From: JBBQSU01 sp038234815
Lineage (GTDB): Bacteria > Planctomycetota > Phycisphaerae > Tepidisphaerales > Tepidisphaeraceae
Direction: 5' to 3'
Length of the DNA stretch: 35,407 bases
Assembly: GCA_038234815.1 (NCBI GenBank)
Contig: JBBQSU010000017.1
Location: 1-35,407 of the forward strand
Shown: in pieces, positions 1 to 8,654 of the stretch
Layout: the number at the start of each line of letters is the position of its first letter
How positions within the stretch are numbered: the first letter of the stretch is position 1
Notes under the pieces: generated by a model
Told to the model about the DNA's origin: nothing
What the model saw: only the letters and a program-made list of their open reading frames with translations
Databases searched by the model: none
Made by a program: the position numbers and the translations under genes

Positions 1-1
1 C

Positions 2-457
2 GACATCCTGAGCGCGCTGCAAACGCTGAGCAAATTTCAAGCGATGGCGGACGTCATCCTGGGCTTGAACTTGAAGGAATCCGAACAGGTGGCCGAGGTG
101 CTGGGGATTGCGGTGAAGGGGGATTCTGAAGGGCAGATTGAAAGCACTGCCCGGGCGGTGCGGGAAAAGCTGAACATCCATTGCGTGGTGATTCATCCGC
201 GTAAGGGCGCCGCGGCGGCGACGGCCAAGGAATCGGCGTCGTTTAAGGGGCCTTTCGTGCAGCAGCCGAAGATCAGCACCGGAGCGGGCGATCATTTCAA
301 TGCCGGATTTTGCCTTGGACGCGTGCTGGGGCTGGGGCTTGATGAATGCTTGTGTACGGGCGTGGGAACGAGCGGATATTACGTGCGATCGGCCGAGAGT
401 CCGACGGCCAAACAGTTGGCAGAGTTCATCGCGGAGCTGCCGCCTCCGCAGGGGTGA
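2..457 (+). CDS. PfkB-family carbohydrate kinase, C-terminal part (5' end outside window)
   Basis: The reading frame is already open at the left edge, so only the last about 150 codons of an ATP-dependent sugar kinase are present. The diagnostic PfkB C-terminal signature is visible as STGAGDHFNAGF near the middle of the visible part. The GAGD segment forms the anion hole and its Asp is the catalytic base in this family, which phosphorylates sugars or nucleosides in the cytoplasm. The substrate cannot be told from this half. The gene is convergent with the HAD phosphatase that follows. A KDG kinase would be a PfkB protein and would fit the uronate locus 17 kb away, but nothing here shows that specificity. 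The family call is secure; the substrate is unknown. Confidence 0.88.
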   Translation, partial: DILSALQTLSKFQAMADVILGLNLKESEQVAEVLGIAVKGDSEGQIESTARAVREKLNIHCVVIHPRKGAAAATAKESASFKGPFVQQPKISTGAGDHFNAGFCLGRVLGLGLDECLCTGVGTSGYYVRSAESPTAKQLAEFIAELPPPQG

Positions 458-519
458 TCGGGCGGTTGGCCCTGCGTCGATTCTTGCGTGAGCGGTTTCG
501 GTGCGCGGGACGGCGCAGG

Positions 520-1359
520 TCAGGTGAGCATTTCGGTGAGGTCTTCGATCACGCGATCGGGCTTGCGCTCGGGGGGAATTTGCAGCAGGTCCCGGCGACG
601 GGTGACGCCGGTAAGGGTGAGGATCGTCTTCATGCCGACATTTTTCGCCCCGGCGACATCGGACTCGAGATTATCACCGATCAGCAGGCAGCGAGCGGGG
701 ACGACCTTAAGCCGGTGGCAAAGTTCCTGGAAGAAGATCGGCTCGGGTTTGCCACAGAAGAAGGGCTTGGTGTTGGCGGCGTAAGCGAACATCCAGGCGG
801 TCGAGCCGGCGCCGAATTCCAACCCGCGTGGGCTGGGATAAACCCGGTCGGCACAAATGCCGACGAGGCGCGCGCCGTTGCGGAGCAGTTGCAGCGCGAT
901 GCGCTGGCGGGCTTCGCCGGAATACTGGGCGACGGGTGAGGCGACGAGGACGGCATCGCAGGGTTCCCCGCCGGTGTGTACCCAGTCCACGAGTCCTTCA
1001 AGCATGTCCTGGAGGCCTGCGGTGGCGCAATTAAAGACTCGCGGGCGACGGGGCGCGTCGTCCGTGCCGGGGGCATCAGGCGAGAGGACGTTGCGGTTGA
1101 AAGTCGATAGGACGTAATCGGCCGCTGCGGCACCGGCGGTGTAGATGTGGTCGGGATCGATCTCCAGACCCATTTGCGCCAGTCGTTCGGTGATTTGGAC
1201 GGGCGACGAACCGACATTTGAAAGGCAGGCGAACTTGGTCTGGCGGGCTTGGAGGGATTTGACGAAGGCCTGAGCGCCCGGCAGGGGATGATCTTCGTGG
1301 TAGATCGTCCCGTCGAGGTCGAGCAAGACGGCATCGTAAGCGGAAAGGTCGGTAATCAT
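520..1359 (-). CDS. HAD-superfamily class IIA hydrolase, NagD-like phosphatase
   Basis: This is a 279-residue cytoplasmic phosphatase of the NagD / p-nitrophenylphosphatase type. Motif I is DLDGT with the nucleophile Asp14 and general acid Asp16. Motif II is the Ser in CLSNVGSS, motif III is the Lys in CGKPEP, and motif IV is GDNLESDVAGA near the C-terminus, which positions Mg2+. The segment between motifs II and III is the large C2 cap expected of class IIA enzymes. Length and motif order match NagD-like proteins, which act on UMP, sugar phosphates or phosphoglycolate-like substrates; the real substrate cannot be read from sequence. The gene is convergent with the kinase fragment on its left. 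Confidence 0.9.
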   Translation of the reverse strand: MITDLSAYDAVLLDLDGTIYHEDHPLPGAQAFVKSLQARQTKFACLSNVGSSPVQITERLAQMGLEIDPDHIYTAGAAAADYVLSTFNRNVLSPDAPGTDDAPRRPRVFNCATAGLQDMLEGLVDWVHTGGEPCDAVLVASPVAQYSGEARQRIALQLLRNGARLVGICADRVYPSPRGLEFGAGSTAWMFAYAANTKPFFCGKPEPIFFQELCHRLKVVPARCLLIGDNLESDVAGAKNVGMKTILTLTGVTRRRDLLQIPPERKPDRVIEDLTEMLT

Positions 1360-1431
1360 TTGGGCTGGGACTATCGACTATTATGGGCGGCCAATCAACT
1401 TCCCGGGGCAGTTCCAGTCTGGCCGATAGGG

Positions 1432-1950
1432 TCAGGTCAACATTGCCCGGAGGCCGGGTCCGGCGGGGCCGGTTTGGAGGCATCCGCCATGCCCGGCATG
1501 GTTGCAGGCGACGCGCCGGCCTTCGCGGATAAAGATAAAGGCCGGACAATTATGGGCGTGCTCGCATTGGCGTTTGATGAATTTGGCCGTGAGGTGACAC
1601 AGGCCTGTGGCGCTGGGACCCCACTCGGATATCGTGCATTGTACCCAGGCGGCGTGGTCGAGCGACATGGGCAGGCGCAGGCATACGAGTTGGCCGAGAT
1701 CCAGACGGTTGGGCGATTCCATGCAAATCCGGTCGCCGGCGATTTGAGTGACGATCCCGGTGAACGGCCGGCCGGTTTTGTCCCCGCTCAGGGCTACAAC
1801 CATGATCGACGCCCGGAGAACGGCATCGGCCGGCGAGGCCTGGTTTCCGGCGGGCGGGGGGGCGGCAGGGCTGATAAAAGACTTGAACTGGCTAAATGTG
1901 ATTTGGGGAAGTTCTTGGGGAAGCTCGGCAGTACAAATATCCGCGTTCAT
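1432..1950 (-). CDS. Possible PilZ-like domain protein, 172 aa
   Basis: The protein has a low-complexity Pro/Ala-rich N-terminus (about residues 1-45), followed by a beta-rich stretch of about 80 residues. Its pattern (RASIMVVALSGDK, then FTGIVTQIAGDRICMES, then GQLVCLRLPM) resembles a PilZ beta-barrel, in which c-di-GMP binds at an RxxxR and a D/NxSxxG motif. The canonical motifs are not clearly present, so cyclic-di-GMP binding is doubtful and the family call is an inference from strand pattern alone. The C-terminal 40 residues hold several Cys and His and may not be structured. It starts 224 bases from divergently oriented cydA. No recognisable function otherwise. Confidence 0.5.
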   Translation of the reverse strand: MNADICTAELPQELPQITFSQFKSFISPAAPPPAGNQASPADAVLRASIMVVALSGDKTGRPFTGIVTQIAGDRICMESPNRLDLGQLVCLRLPMSLDHAAWVQCTISEWGPSATGLCHLTAKFIKRQCEHAHNCPAFIFIREGRRVACNHAGHGGCLQTGPAGPGLRAMLT

Positions 1951-2174
1951 AAGGTCTATATCGAACGTTGCTCCCGGCGGGTTAATAACAGAAATCCGAT
2001 GACCAGCCGGGATGAAGGTGAAATTTTCACTGACCTATCCCATGCGCCCGCGCTTTCAAAGCGGGCATTTTGCGAGGCAATATGCGTGTGACCGAATATC
2101 AGACAAAAGGCTCTTGATCGTTGATGTAATCGCACGAGATAATCCGATTCGCTTGGTCCAAATGGAGATTTCGC

Positions 2175-3542
2175 ATGGATGTAAACGCACTGAGCAGGGG
2201 TCAATTTGCACTTATGATCGGGTTTCATTTCCTTTTTCCGCCCATCACCATCGGCTTGGCGTGGCTGCTGACGATCGTGGAATGGAAGGCCTGGAAGACC
2301 AGAGACCCGGAATTGGAGAGGTTGGGAAGATTCTTCGCCAAACTGCTGGCGCTGACGTTTGCGGTGGGTGTGGCCACGGGCATCCCCATGGAATTTCAAT
2401 TCGGAATGAACTGGAGTCGGTATAGCAAGGTGGTGGGCGACATCTTTGGCGCGCCGCTGGCCGCCGAGGGCGTGTTGGCGTTTTTCCTCGAATCCGGTTT
2501 CCTCGGCCTCTACCTTTTCGGCAGGAACAAAATCTCCAAGGGATGGCAGGTCTTTGCCATCTTGATGGTCGCGGTCGGGGCGACGCTGTCGGCGTTCTGG
2601 ATCATCGTGGCCAACAGTTGGATGCAAACGCCCGCGGGGTTTGCGATGGCAAATGGCCGCGCCGAGTTGACGAGCTTTTTCGACGCGGTGTTCAATCCGT
2701 CCACGATTCAGCGCTACACGCACACGGTGACGGCGGCGCTGGTGAGTGGCGCGTTTTTTATGGCGGGGATCGGCGCGTATCTGCTCCGCAAAAATCCCAA
2801 CGACGGCCTGGCCCGCAAGGCACTGCAAATCTCCATTCCGTTCGGACTGGCATTTTCGATCCTGGTGGCTTTCCCAACGGGCCATGAACACGCCCGGCAA
2901 GTGGCGCGCACGCAGCCGGTGAAATTCGCCGCCATTGAAGGGTTGTATTCGACCAAAACCGGCGCGCCCCTGGTGATGTTCGCGTTGCCGTTTACAAAGC
3001 CGCCGCAGCTTAAGGCCAAAATCGAAGTGCCCGGGCTTCTGAGCTGGATGGCCTTTGGCGATGTCAACGCGCCCGTGCGGGGAATCAGCGAATTTCCCGA
3101 GGACCAGCGCCCGCCACTCTGGTTGACGTTCGTATCGTTCCACAACATGGTGGTGCTGGGGATGTGGTTCATCGCCGCCATGGGCTGGGGCCTGATCCAG
3201 ATGTGGCGCGGCAAACTGTGGACAAGCCGGCGGTTTTTGCTGGTGCTGATCTGGTCGATTCCGCTTCCCCTGGCCGCCTGCCAGTTGGGGTGGATGACTT
3301 CTGAAGTCGGTCGCCAGCCGTGGATCGTTCAGGGCGTGCTGCGCACCAAGGACGCATTTTCCACCACGCTGACCGCGCCCGAGGTGATATTCTCCTTGGC
3401 GCTGTTCACGCTGGTCTATGTGGCCCTGGGTGGGCTGTACGTTTTTTTGCTGGTGAAAAAAGTGAAAGCGCAGGCTTCGGGTCAATCCGACTATGCACCG
3501 GTGGCACAGGCGGAGGATCTTTCAATCCTGGTGGCCAGATGA
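2175..3542 (+). CDS. cydA: Cytochrome bd ubiquinol oxidase subunit I
   Basis: Subunit I of the bd-type terminal oxidase, which oxidises quinol and reduces O2 to water at high affinity in the inner membrane. At 455 residues it is the short Q-loop form. Key positions line up with the E. coli protein: His18 (high-spin haem ligand), the conserved glutamates 98 and 106, His183 in the YTH motif (haem b558), Lys250 and Glu255 in the quinol-binding Q-loop, Met325 as candidate second b558 ligand, and the GRQPW signature at 379-383. About nine hydrophobic segments are visible. The start is supported by a GGAG box 7-10 bases upstream. cydB follows after 41 bases, so the two form an operon. No small CydX-type ORF was seen. 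Confidence 0.97.
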   Translation: MDVNALSRGQFALMIGFHFLFPPITIGLAWLLTIVEWKAWKTRDPELERLGRFFAKLLALTFAVGVATGIPMEFQFGMNWSRYSKVVGDIFGAPLAAEGVLAFFLESGFLGLYLFGRNKISKGWQVFAILMVAVGATLSAFWIIVANSWMQTPAGFAMANGRAELTSFFDAVFNPSTIQRYTHTVTAALVSGAFFMAGIGAYLLRKNPNDGLARKALQISIPFGLAFSILVAFPTGHEHARQVARTQPVKFAAIEGLYSTKTGAPLVMFALPFTKPPQLKAKIEVPGLLSWMAFGDVNAPVRGISEFPEDQRPPLWLTFVSFHNMVVLGMWFIAAMGWGLIQMWRGKLWTSRRFLLVLIWSIPLPLAACQLGWMTSEVGRQPWIVQGVLRTKDAFSTTLTAPEVIFSLALFTLVYVALGGLYVFLLVKKVKAQASGQSDYAPVAQAEDLSILVAR

Positions 3543-3583
3543 AGCCGGGAATAGTTGGCGGGGAAAATGCTTTGAGGTGATTT

Positions 3584-4609
3584 ATGACATTGCCCACGAT
3601 TTGGTTCTTACTGCTTTTTGTGCTGTTAATCGGCTATGCGGTCCTCGACGGTTTTGATCTCGGCGTCGGCGTGTTGCATTGGTTTGTTCCGCGGACCGAC
3701 GCCGAGCGCCGGCTCAGTATTAATTCGATCGGCCCGGTGTGGGACGGCAACGAGGTCTGGCTCCTGACCGGCGGGGGCGCGCTCTTCGCGGCGTTTCCAG
3801 CCGTTTATGCCGCGATTTTCAGCGGATTCTATCTGGCCCTGGTGCTGCTGCTCGTGGCCCTCATTTTTCGCGCGGTGGCGATGGAGTTTCGCAGCAAGGT
3901 GGAATCGCCCCGCTGGCGGAGGGTGTGGGATTCGCTGTTCGGTATCGGCAGCCTGCTGCCCGGCGTGTTGCTGGGCGTGGCCTTCGGCAACGTGCTGCGG
4001 GGCTTGCCGCTCAATGCCGACGGTGATTTCACCGGCTCATTCCTCAGTCTGCTCAATCCGTTTTCGGTGCTGGTCGGCGTGCTCACGCTCGTCGTGTTCG
4101 TCATGCACGGCGCGATTTACCTGGCGATGAAGACCGAAGGCAGGATGCAAGCCCGGGCGCGAAAATGGATTTGGCCGACCTGGCTCCTGAGCGTTGTGAT
4201 ATATATCGCGGTCACCGTCTGGGCGACGCGCCTGGCCCCCGAGCGATTTGAGGGCATCACAGACAACCCCATCTTCTGGGTGCTGGGTGCCGCATTACTT
4301 GCGGCGTTGATCGGCGTGCCCTATTTCGCCTGTGCCTGTAAAGATGCCCTCGGCAAGGCGATCGTCTGCAGCGGTGCGGTCATCGCCTGCATGATCGGGC
4401 TGGCGGCGACGGGGTTGTTTCCCAATCTCGTGCCGTCCACCACGGGCACGATCAACAGCCTCACCATCCACAATGCCAGCTCCACCACTCGCACGCTCAC
4501 CGCGATGCTCGTCATCGCACTGGTCGGAATGCCACTGGTGTTGATCTACACTACGGTCATCTACCGCGCCTTTAAGGGGAAGGTGACGCTGACCGAAGAA
4601 AGCTATTGA
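3584..4609 (+). CDS. cydB: Cytochrome bd ubiquinol oxidase subunit II
   Basis: A 341-residue polytopic membrane protein and the partner of CydA in the bd oxidase. The N-terminus shows the classic CydB pattern: a first membrane helix, then GYAVLDGFDLGVGVL, then the conserved GPVWDGNEVWLL stretch around residues 50-60. Further hydrophobic segments follow to the C-terminus, eight or nine in all. Length is slightly below the E. coli subunit (379) but normal for the family. It lies 41 bases after cydA in the same direction and ends 84 bases before a convergent siroheme-decarboxylase-like gene. I saw no clear intrinsic terminator in that gap. The oxidase would allow respiration at low oxygen; no Fnr or ArcA box could be supported upstream. 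Confidence 0.97.
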   Translation: MTLPTIWFLLLFVLLIGYAVLDGFDLGVGVLHWFVPRTDAERRLSINSIGPVWDGNEVWLLTGGGALFAAFPAVYAAIFSGFYLALVLLLVALIFRAVAMEFRSKVESPRWRRVWDSLFGIGSLLPGVLLGVAFGNVLRGLPLNADGDFTGSFLSLLNPFSVLVGVLTLVVFVMHGAIYLAMKTEGRMQARARKWIWPTWLLSVVIYIAVTVWATRLAPERFEGITDNPIFWVLGAALLAALIGVPYFACACKDALGKAIVCSGAVIACMIGLAATGLFPNLVPSTTGTINSLTIHNASSTTRTLTAMLVIALVGMPLVLIYTTVIYRAFKGKVTLTEESY

Positions 4610-4693
4610 AGTCCGTTCCCGAACACCTGAGTCCAAAATATCGGCACCGGGCGCTTTGCTTTCTTGGCCAGACATTGCCCATTGGCGCAAAGG

Positions 4694-5830
4694 CTATTCG
4701 GAGCGCATGGTCTCGGGGTCGATTCCCATCCCCGCGCACCACTGGCGGTACGCCAGCGGCGAAATTTCACTGGGCTTGATCTCGCTGCGCCCACCCCAGA
4801 AAACATTGGTGTAGCTGACAGCGATTCCCATTTGTTGCAGGTGCGTATCGATGGCGCGCTTGTGTTCCAGCAGCAGTTGCTTGTCGGTGCCGTGGGCCAC
4901 GCCCATGACGTTGACGTTGCCGAATTCGCTTCCCCCGTCGCGCCAGTAGGCGTGGGTCATAATGTCAAACCGCCCGACCTCTTTCCCGGCTTCGATTTCT
5001 CTGCCCTTGGGCACGGCCCAATGGAACAGGGCATTGAATTTCGTCACCCGCTCGCCGGTGGTCAGGGGCTTTACGTGTTCCAGAAACGTGCTGAATCGCC
5101 CGATCACCTTGCGATTGTTCAGGGATTGGCCAATACGAATAAATTCATCCAGCGACACGCCCGCCCGGTCGGCGCGGTCTTGCCAGAGATTCCGGCTGAT
5201 TTCCTCTGCAGCAAATTCGCGCTTCAGTTCCGTCAGTACCTTCCATTCCAGATCGCTTAGCTCGACGATTTGCGTATCAAGCACCTCCGCAGGGATATCG
5301 GCCTTGCTGCCCGGTTCTATTCCCTTGCGCCGGACGTGTCCCACGCCGAGCGCGAACAATCGCTTGGCCGGCATCAGTTTAAAATCCGTCGCGCCGGTTT
5401 TCTGACACAGCAGCCGGCAATGCTTTTCCAGGCTATACCCTTGCGGCACTTTCAGCGTCGTCCAAAGTCGGTATTTCGATCCGGTGATGGCGGCGTCGGT
5501 CGAGCGGATCACCACATGCCCGCTGGCCGGATCGTTTTGAAACATCCAGTCAAACGCCGCGGCCAGCCGATCCTCCGGAACCACCCAGGCGCACAAGGAG
5601 CCTTGGGCCAGATTCGTCGCCATCAGTGTCTGACGAATCCGCCGAATCACACCGGCAGTCAAAAGCGCCCGCAGGCGCACGATCACCGTGTCGGCATCAA
5701 TGCCGCTCACCCGGGCAATCTCCCCGACCGGATCGGCCAGAAACCCCTGGATTTTGTCCTCCGAGACCGCCAGCAGCCGGGCGTTGATCGGATCGGCTAA
5801 AGAAAGCGGAATGGACTCGGCGTGATTCAT
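4694..5830 (-). CDS. Two-module Lrp/AsnC-type protein, siroheme-decarboxylase-like (AhbA/AhbB or NirDL family)
   Basis: The 378-residue protein looks like two tandem copies of a winged-helix plus ferredoxin-like (RAM) module, about residues 15-190 and 195-360. Helix-turn-helix-like segments end in GVIRRIRQ and KVIGRFST, the position of the GVIRR / VIRRF segment of NirD/NirL/AhbA/AhbB. The second half has FDIMTHAYWRDG followed by NVNVMGVAHG, matching the conserved His-containing segment of siroheme decarboxylases, which convert siroheme to 12,18-didecarboxysiroheme. In archaea and denitrifiers the modules are often separate subunits or a NirDL fusion; here they are fused. No other haem-synthesis gene is nearby, so the haem d1 or alternative-haem role is inferred from family. 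Its position convergent with cydAB hints at a link to haem supply. A plain Lrp-type regulator is the alternative. Confidence 0.72.
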   Translation of the reverse strand: MNHAESIPLSLADPINARLLAVSEDKIQGFLADPVGEIARVSGIDADTVIVRLRALLTAGVIRRIRQTLMATNLAQGSLCAWVVPEDRLAAAFDWMFQNDPASGHVVIRSTDAAITGSKYRLWTTLKVPQGYSLEKHCRLLCQKTGATDFKLMPAKRLFALGVGHVRRKGIEPGSKADIPAEVLDTQIVELSDLEWKVLTELKREFAAEEISRNLWQDRADRAGVSLDEFIRIGQSLNNRKVIGRFSTFLEHVKPLTTGERVTKFNALFHWAVPKGREIEAGKEVGRFDIMTHAYWRDGGSEFGNVNVMGVAHGTDKQLLLEHKRAIDTHLQQMGIAVSYTNVFWGGRSEIKPSEISPLAYRQWCAGMGIDPETMRSE

Positions 5831-5871
5831 GCACTGGCTCCCGGATCAATCGTTCGATTCGACAAAATGCG

Positions 5872-7044
5872 CTAGCGCAATCGCGACTCACTGTTGCCAA
5901 TGCCGCGCAGGGCCAGCTTCAGCGCTTCGACATTGCTGGCCAGCCGCTGGGCCTCGTTCACGTCGATGATCTGCTTCTGGAACAATTCCGTCAGGTGCTG
6001 ATCGAAGCTCTGACTGCCCGCCTCCTTGTTGCCCACGCAGGTTTTGAGTTTGTCATACTCGCCATCGAGGATGTATTTGCGCACCAGCGGGGTGGACTGC
6101 ATGATCTCGATGACCGGCACGCGGCCCTTGCCTTCGCGGCGCTTGGCCAGACGTTGGCAGATGATTGCCTGAAGATTCATACCCAACTGCTGCTGCTGAA
6201 GGTCGCGGGTCATCGGATCAAACAGGCTGACCAATCGCTGCACGGCCGTGGCCGCGTTGGTGGCGTGAATGGTGGTGAAAACCAGGTGCCCGGTGTCGGC
6301 GGCCTTGAGCGCGGTGCTGAGCGAAAACGTGTCGCGGATTTCGCCGATCAGGATCGTGTCCGGGTCCTGGCGCATCATCGACCTGAGTGCGTACTCATAA
6401 CTCTCGCTATCGGTGCCCACTTCCACCTGGCTCACCAGGCTCTTGATATTTTCGTGCTGATATTCGATCGGGTCTTCCACGGTGATGATCCGCTCGGCGC
6501 GCGTGCGGTTGATCTTGCCGATCAACGCCGCCAGGGTCGTGCTCTTGCCTGAACCGGTGGTGCCCGAGACGAGCACGATCCCGCGGTGGTGCTCTGCGGT
6601 GGTTTCCACCACCTCCGGAAGATTCAAATCGGTGAAGTTGGGAATCTTGGTGATGATCCGGCGCATGACGATGGCGTATTTCTGCCGGCTATGGAAAATG
6701 TTCGTCCGAAAGCGCGCGTTCACCTCCTGCGCGGCATAGGCCACGTCGAGCGCGCCCTTGTGTTCAAGGATGTCTCGATGCTCCTGGTTTCTTACCAGTT
6801 GGCCGACGTATTCGGCCATGGCCTCGTCGGTGGGTGCGGGGCAATCCAGAAAACGCGCCCGGCCGTCCACACGGATCATCGGTACGCTGCCCGCTTGCAG
6901 ATGCAGATCAGAGCCGTTGCTCTTCACAACGGTTTTAAGGAAGTCGTGCAGCGCAAGCCGTCGCTCTTCCACATGAATATGCGGCTGCGGGGCGTCGCGG
7001 TCGATGTCGGCATTCTCGATGATCTGCGGGGTGCTGCTGCTCAT
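5872..7044 (-). CDS. PilT/PilU-family type IV pilus retraction ATPase
   Basis: A cytoplasmic hexameric ATPase of the secretion-ATPase superfamily that powers retraction of type IV pili. In order: an N-terminal PAS-like region (about 30-140), Walker A GTTGSGKST at 161-169, the Asp box ITVEDPIE at 187-194, Walker B ILIGEIRD at 231-238, and the His box TGHLVFTTIHA at 251-261. At 390 residues it is longer than typical PilT (about 345), and its C-terminal region (SQSFDQHLTELFQ) resembles PilU, so PilT-versus-PilU is left open. The first 30 residues are an unusual polar extension. No other pilus gene is in the window. The 430-base region upstream has inverted repeats that could act in its leader. 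Confidence 0.93.
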   Translation of the reverse strand: MSSSTPQIIENADIDRDAPQPHIHVEERRLALHDFLKTVVKSNGSDLHLQAGSVPMIRVDGRARFLDCPAPTDEAMAEYVGQLVRNQEHRDILEHKGALDVAYAAQEVNARFRTNIFHSRQKYAIVMRRIITKIPNFTDLNLPEVVETTAEHHRGIVLVSGTTGSGKSTTLAALIGKINRTRAERIITVEDPIEYQHENIKSLVSQVEVGTDSESYEYALRSMMRQDPDTILIGEIRDTFSLSTALKAADTGHLVFTTIHATNAATAVQRLVSLFDPMTRDLQQQQLGMNLQAIICQRLAKRREGKGRVPVIEIMQSTPLVRKYILDGEYDKLKTCVGNKEAGSQSFDQHLTELFQKQIIDVNEAQRLASNVEALKLALRGIGNSESRLR

Positions 7045-7092
7045 GGTTTCTCCTTAAAAGTCGGTTCCGGTCCAAGCGATTTTCGGTAAGAG

Positions 7093-7319
7093 GTCGTCCC
7101 TCGCGGGGTCCGCCGATGCTCCAATCGCCCGTTTTCCCCCAAGGGACGACGGCCCGATTGTAAGCCGCCCGGAGAAGGCTTTCCACCGGCCGAGCTTTCC
7201 CCCGCGAGGGACAATCCGCTGACATCCCTGGCAAGCCGGGCGCGGCAATATTGTGTGCGAGGGGGTGGATTCAGTGGCCACGTGGCCTTGGCCTGTGGCT
7301 GGACCCGGGCCAAAGGCCC
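7093..7319. repeat. Hairpin-rich leader/intergenic region with competing inverted repeats
   Basis: This lies in the 429-base gap between the divergent pilus ATPase and exoribonuclease genes. A perfect 9-base inverted repeat pairs 7093-7101 with 7142-7150. A perfect 13-base inverted repeat pairs 7096-7108 with 7200-7212. Both use the same left arm, so the two folds exclude each other. Further right are a 12-base perfect palindrome at 7276-7287 and a short hairpin with 5-base arms at 7307-7319. No T-run follows any of them, so they are not classical terminators. No protein-coding gene is supported in 7045-7473. Read on the minus strand the structures sit 50-170 bases before the ATPase start, where an RNA leader would lie. 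Confidence 0.5.
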
Positions 7320-7473
7320 AAGCCCCTGAAGCAGAATCGCCCCGACCGGAGGGTCGCCCCGCAAAATCGCCACGCCCGCCACGCCCGATATTCTGGCCGT
7401 GACGGGCTGCATCGATTCCAATTCGACGCGTGAGACTGGCATTTATCCTTTGAATCTCGTACAAAAATCGACC

Positions 7474-8568
7474 ATGCGCCGACTGTTCTTGAAAGATTGC
7501 CAGCCCGGGGACGTGATGGAAGACGTTTTTGTCGTCACCGGAAAGCAATTCGCGCCGACCACCACCGGGAAGTTCTTTATCAAAGCCTTCGTCTCCGACA
7601 AGAGCGCGCAGGTGACGGCGCGGATGTGGAACGCGACCAAGGAAATTTATTCGGCCATGCCGGAAAGCGGGTTTCTCAAGATCCGCGGGCGCATCGAAAA
7701 TTATCAGAACAACCTTCAGTTCATCATCGAGCAGCTCTGGGCGGCGAAGGAAGGCACGTATGAAGTCGGCGATCTGCTCCCGCACACCGACAAGAACGTT
7801 GATCAGATGTTCTCGCGGGTGACGGAACTGCTGGGGAGCATTCAGAACCGGCATCTGGGCGCGCTTATTGGCGCGTTCGTGGACGATGAGAAGTTGATGG
7901 ACAACTTTCGTCGAGCGCCGGCGGCGATGACCTTTCATCACGCGTTCATCGGCGGGTTGCTCGAACACACCCTCAACGCCATGGAAGTGGCCGACTGCGT
8001 GGTGAGGTTCTATCCTGGCCTGAACCGCGATCTGGTTTTGTCCGGCATCTTCCTCCACGATCTGGCCAAGACCTGGGAACTGGCCTACCAAACCGCATTC
8101 GGATACACCGACGGCGGGCAGCTCATCGGGCACATCGTCAAGGCGGTGATGTGGGTGGAAGAAAAACGCGCCCCGGCGGAAGAATCGCTGGGCGAGAAAA
8201 TCCCGCAGGCGCTGATGGACGTGGTCGAACACATCATCCTAAGTCATCATGGCGAGCTGCAGTTTGGCGCGGCCAAGGTGCCGGCCACACCCGAAGCCAT
8301 CGCTGTCCATATGATCGAGAACATGGATGCCAAGCTGATGATGTCGCTGGGCGTAACTCGCGGGGACGGCGCGCCGGGTGCCGACGGGAACTGGACGGAA
8401 TATCAGAAGGCCTTCGGCGTGCGGCTCTATCGGCCCGATGTTGCCCCGTCCGAGCCGGAGTTGACCGAACCGGTGGTCGCACCGCCGCCCGGCACTCCCG
8501 GCGCGCCCACCCTCAAGCTTGCCATCACTAATCCGCTTTTTGAATCCAATCCGCCCAAGCGGAAATAG
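7474..8568 (+). CDS. YhaM-like 3'-5' exoribonuclease (OB-fold plus HD domain)
   Basis: The N-terminal about 110 residues form a nucleic-acid-binding OB fold (KFFIKAFVSDKSAQVTARMW, then a region like FLKIRGRIENYQNNLQF). The HD phosphohydrolase domain follows, with HHAFIGGLLEHT and FLHDLAKTWE giving the His195-Asp196 metal pair, and further His in ILSHHGEL. This order is that of YhaM/CbfA-type 3'-5' exoribonucleases, which trim RNA in the cytoplasm. I start at 7474 because homology to the OB domain begins at MRRLFLKD; an in-frame ATG 75 bases upstream only adds unmatched residues. A Pro-rich tail of about 50 residues is lineage-specific. RNA as the substrate is inferred from the family. Confidence 0.88.
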   Translation: MRRLFLKDCQPGDVMEDVFVVTGKQFAPTTTGKFFIKAFVSDKSAQVTARMWNATKEIYSAMPESGFLKIRGRIENYQNNLQFIIEQLWAAKEGTYEVGDLLPHTDKNVDQMFSRVTELLGSIQNRHLGALIGAFVDDEKLMDNFRRAPAAMTFHHAFIGGLLEHTLNAMEVADCVVRFYPGLNRDLVLSGIFLHDLAKTWELAYQTAFGYTDGGQLIGHIVKAVMWVEEKRAPAEESLGEKIPQALMDVVEHIILSHHGELQFGAAKVPATPEAIAVHMIENMDAKLMMSLGVTRGDGAPGADGNWTEYQKAFGVRLYRPDVAPSEPELTEPVVAPPPGTPGAPTLKLAITNPLFESNPPKRK

Positions 8569-8654
8569 CCTTGTCCTGTTTCATCCAGCGCGCTTGGGGC
8601 TGCTGTCGATCTGCCCGAATCTGGCTTAGCCCTTGACGCGATTCCTCCTGCCGA

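Noticed and set aside
2116..2135. Possible Fnr-type box upstream of cydA (TTGAT half)
   Set aside because: Only one half matches TTGAT; the second half does not give ATCAA at the right spacing.
1956..3485. Long minus-strand frame opposite cydA (about 509 codons)
   Set aside because: It is a shadow of cydA with His/Arg/Gln-rich composition and no family similarity; cydA is certain.
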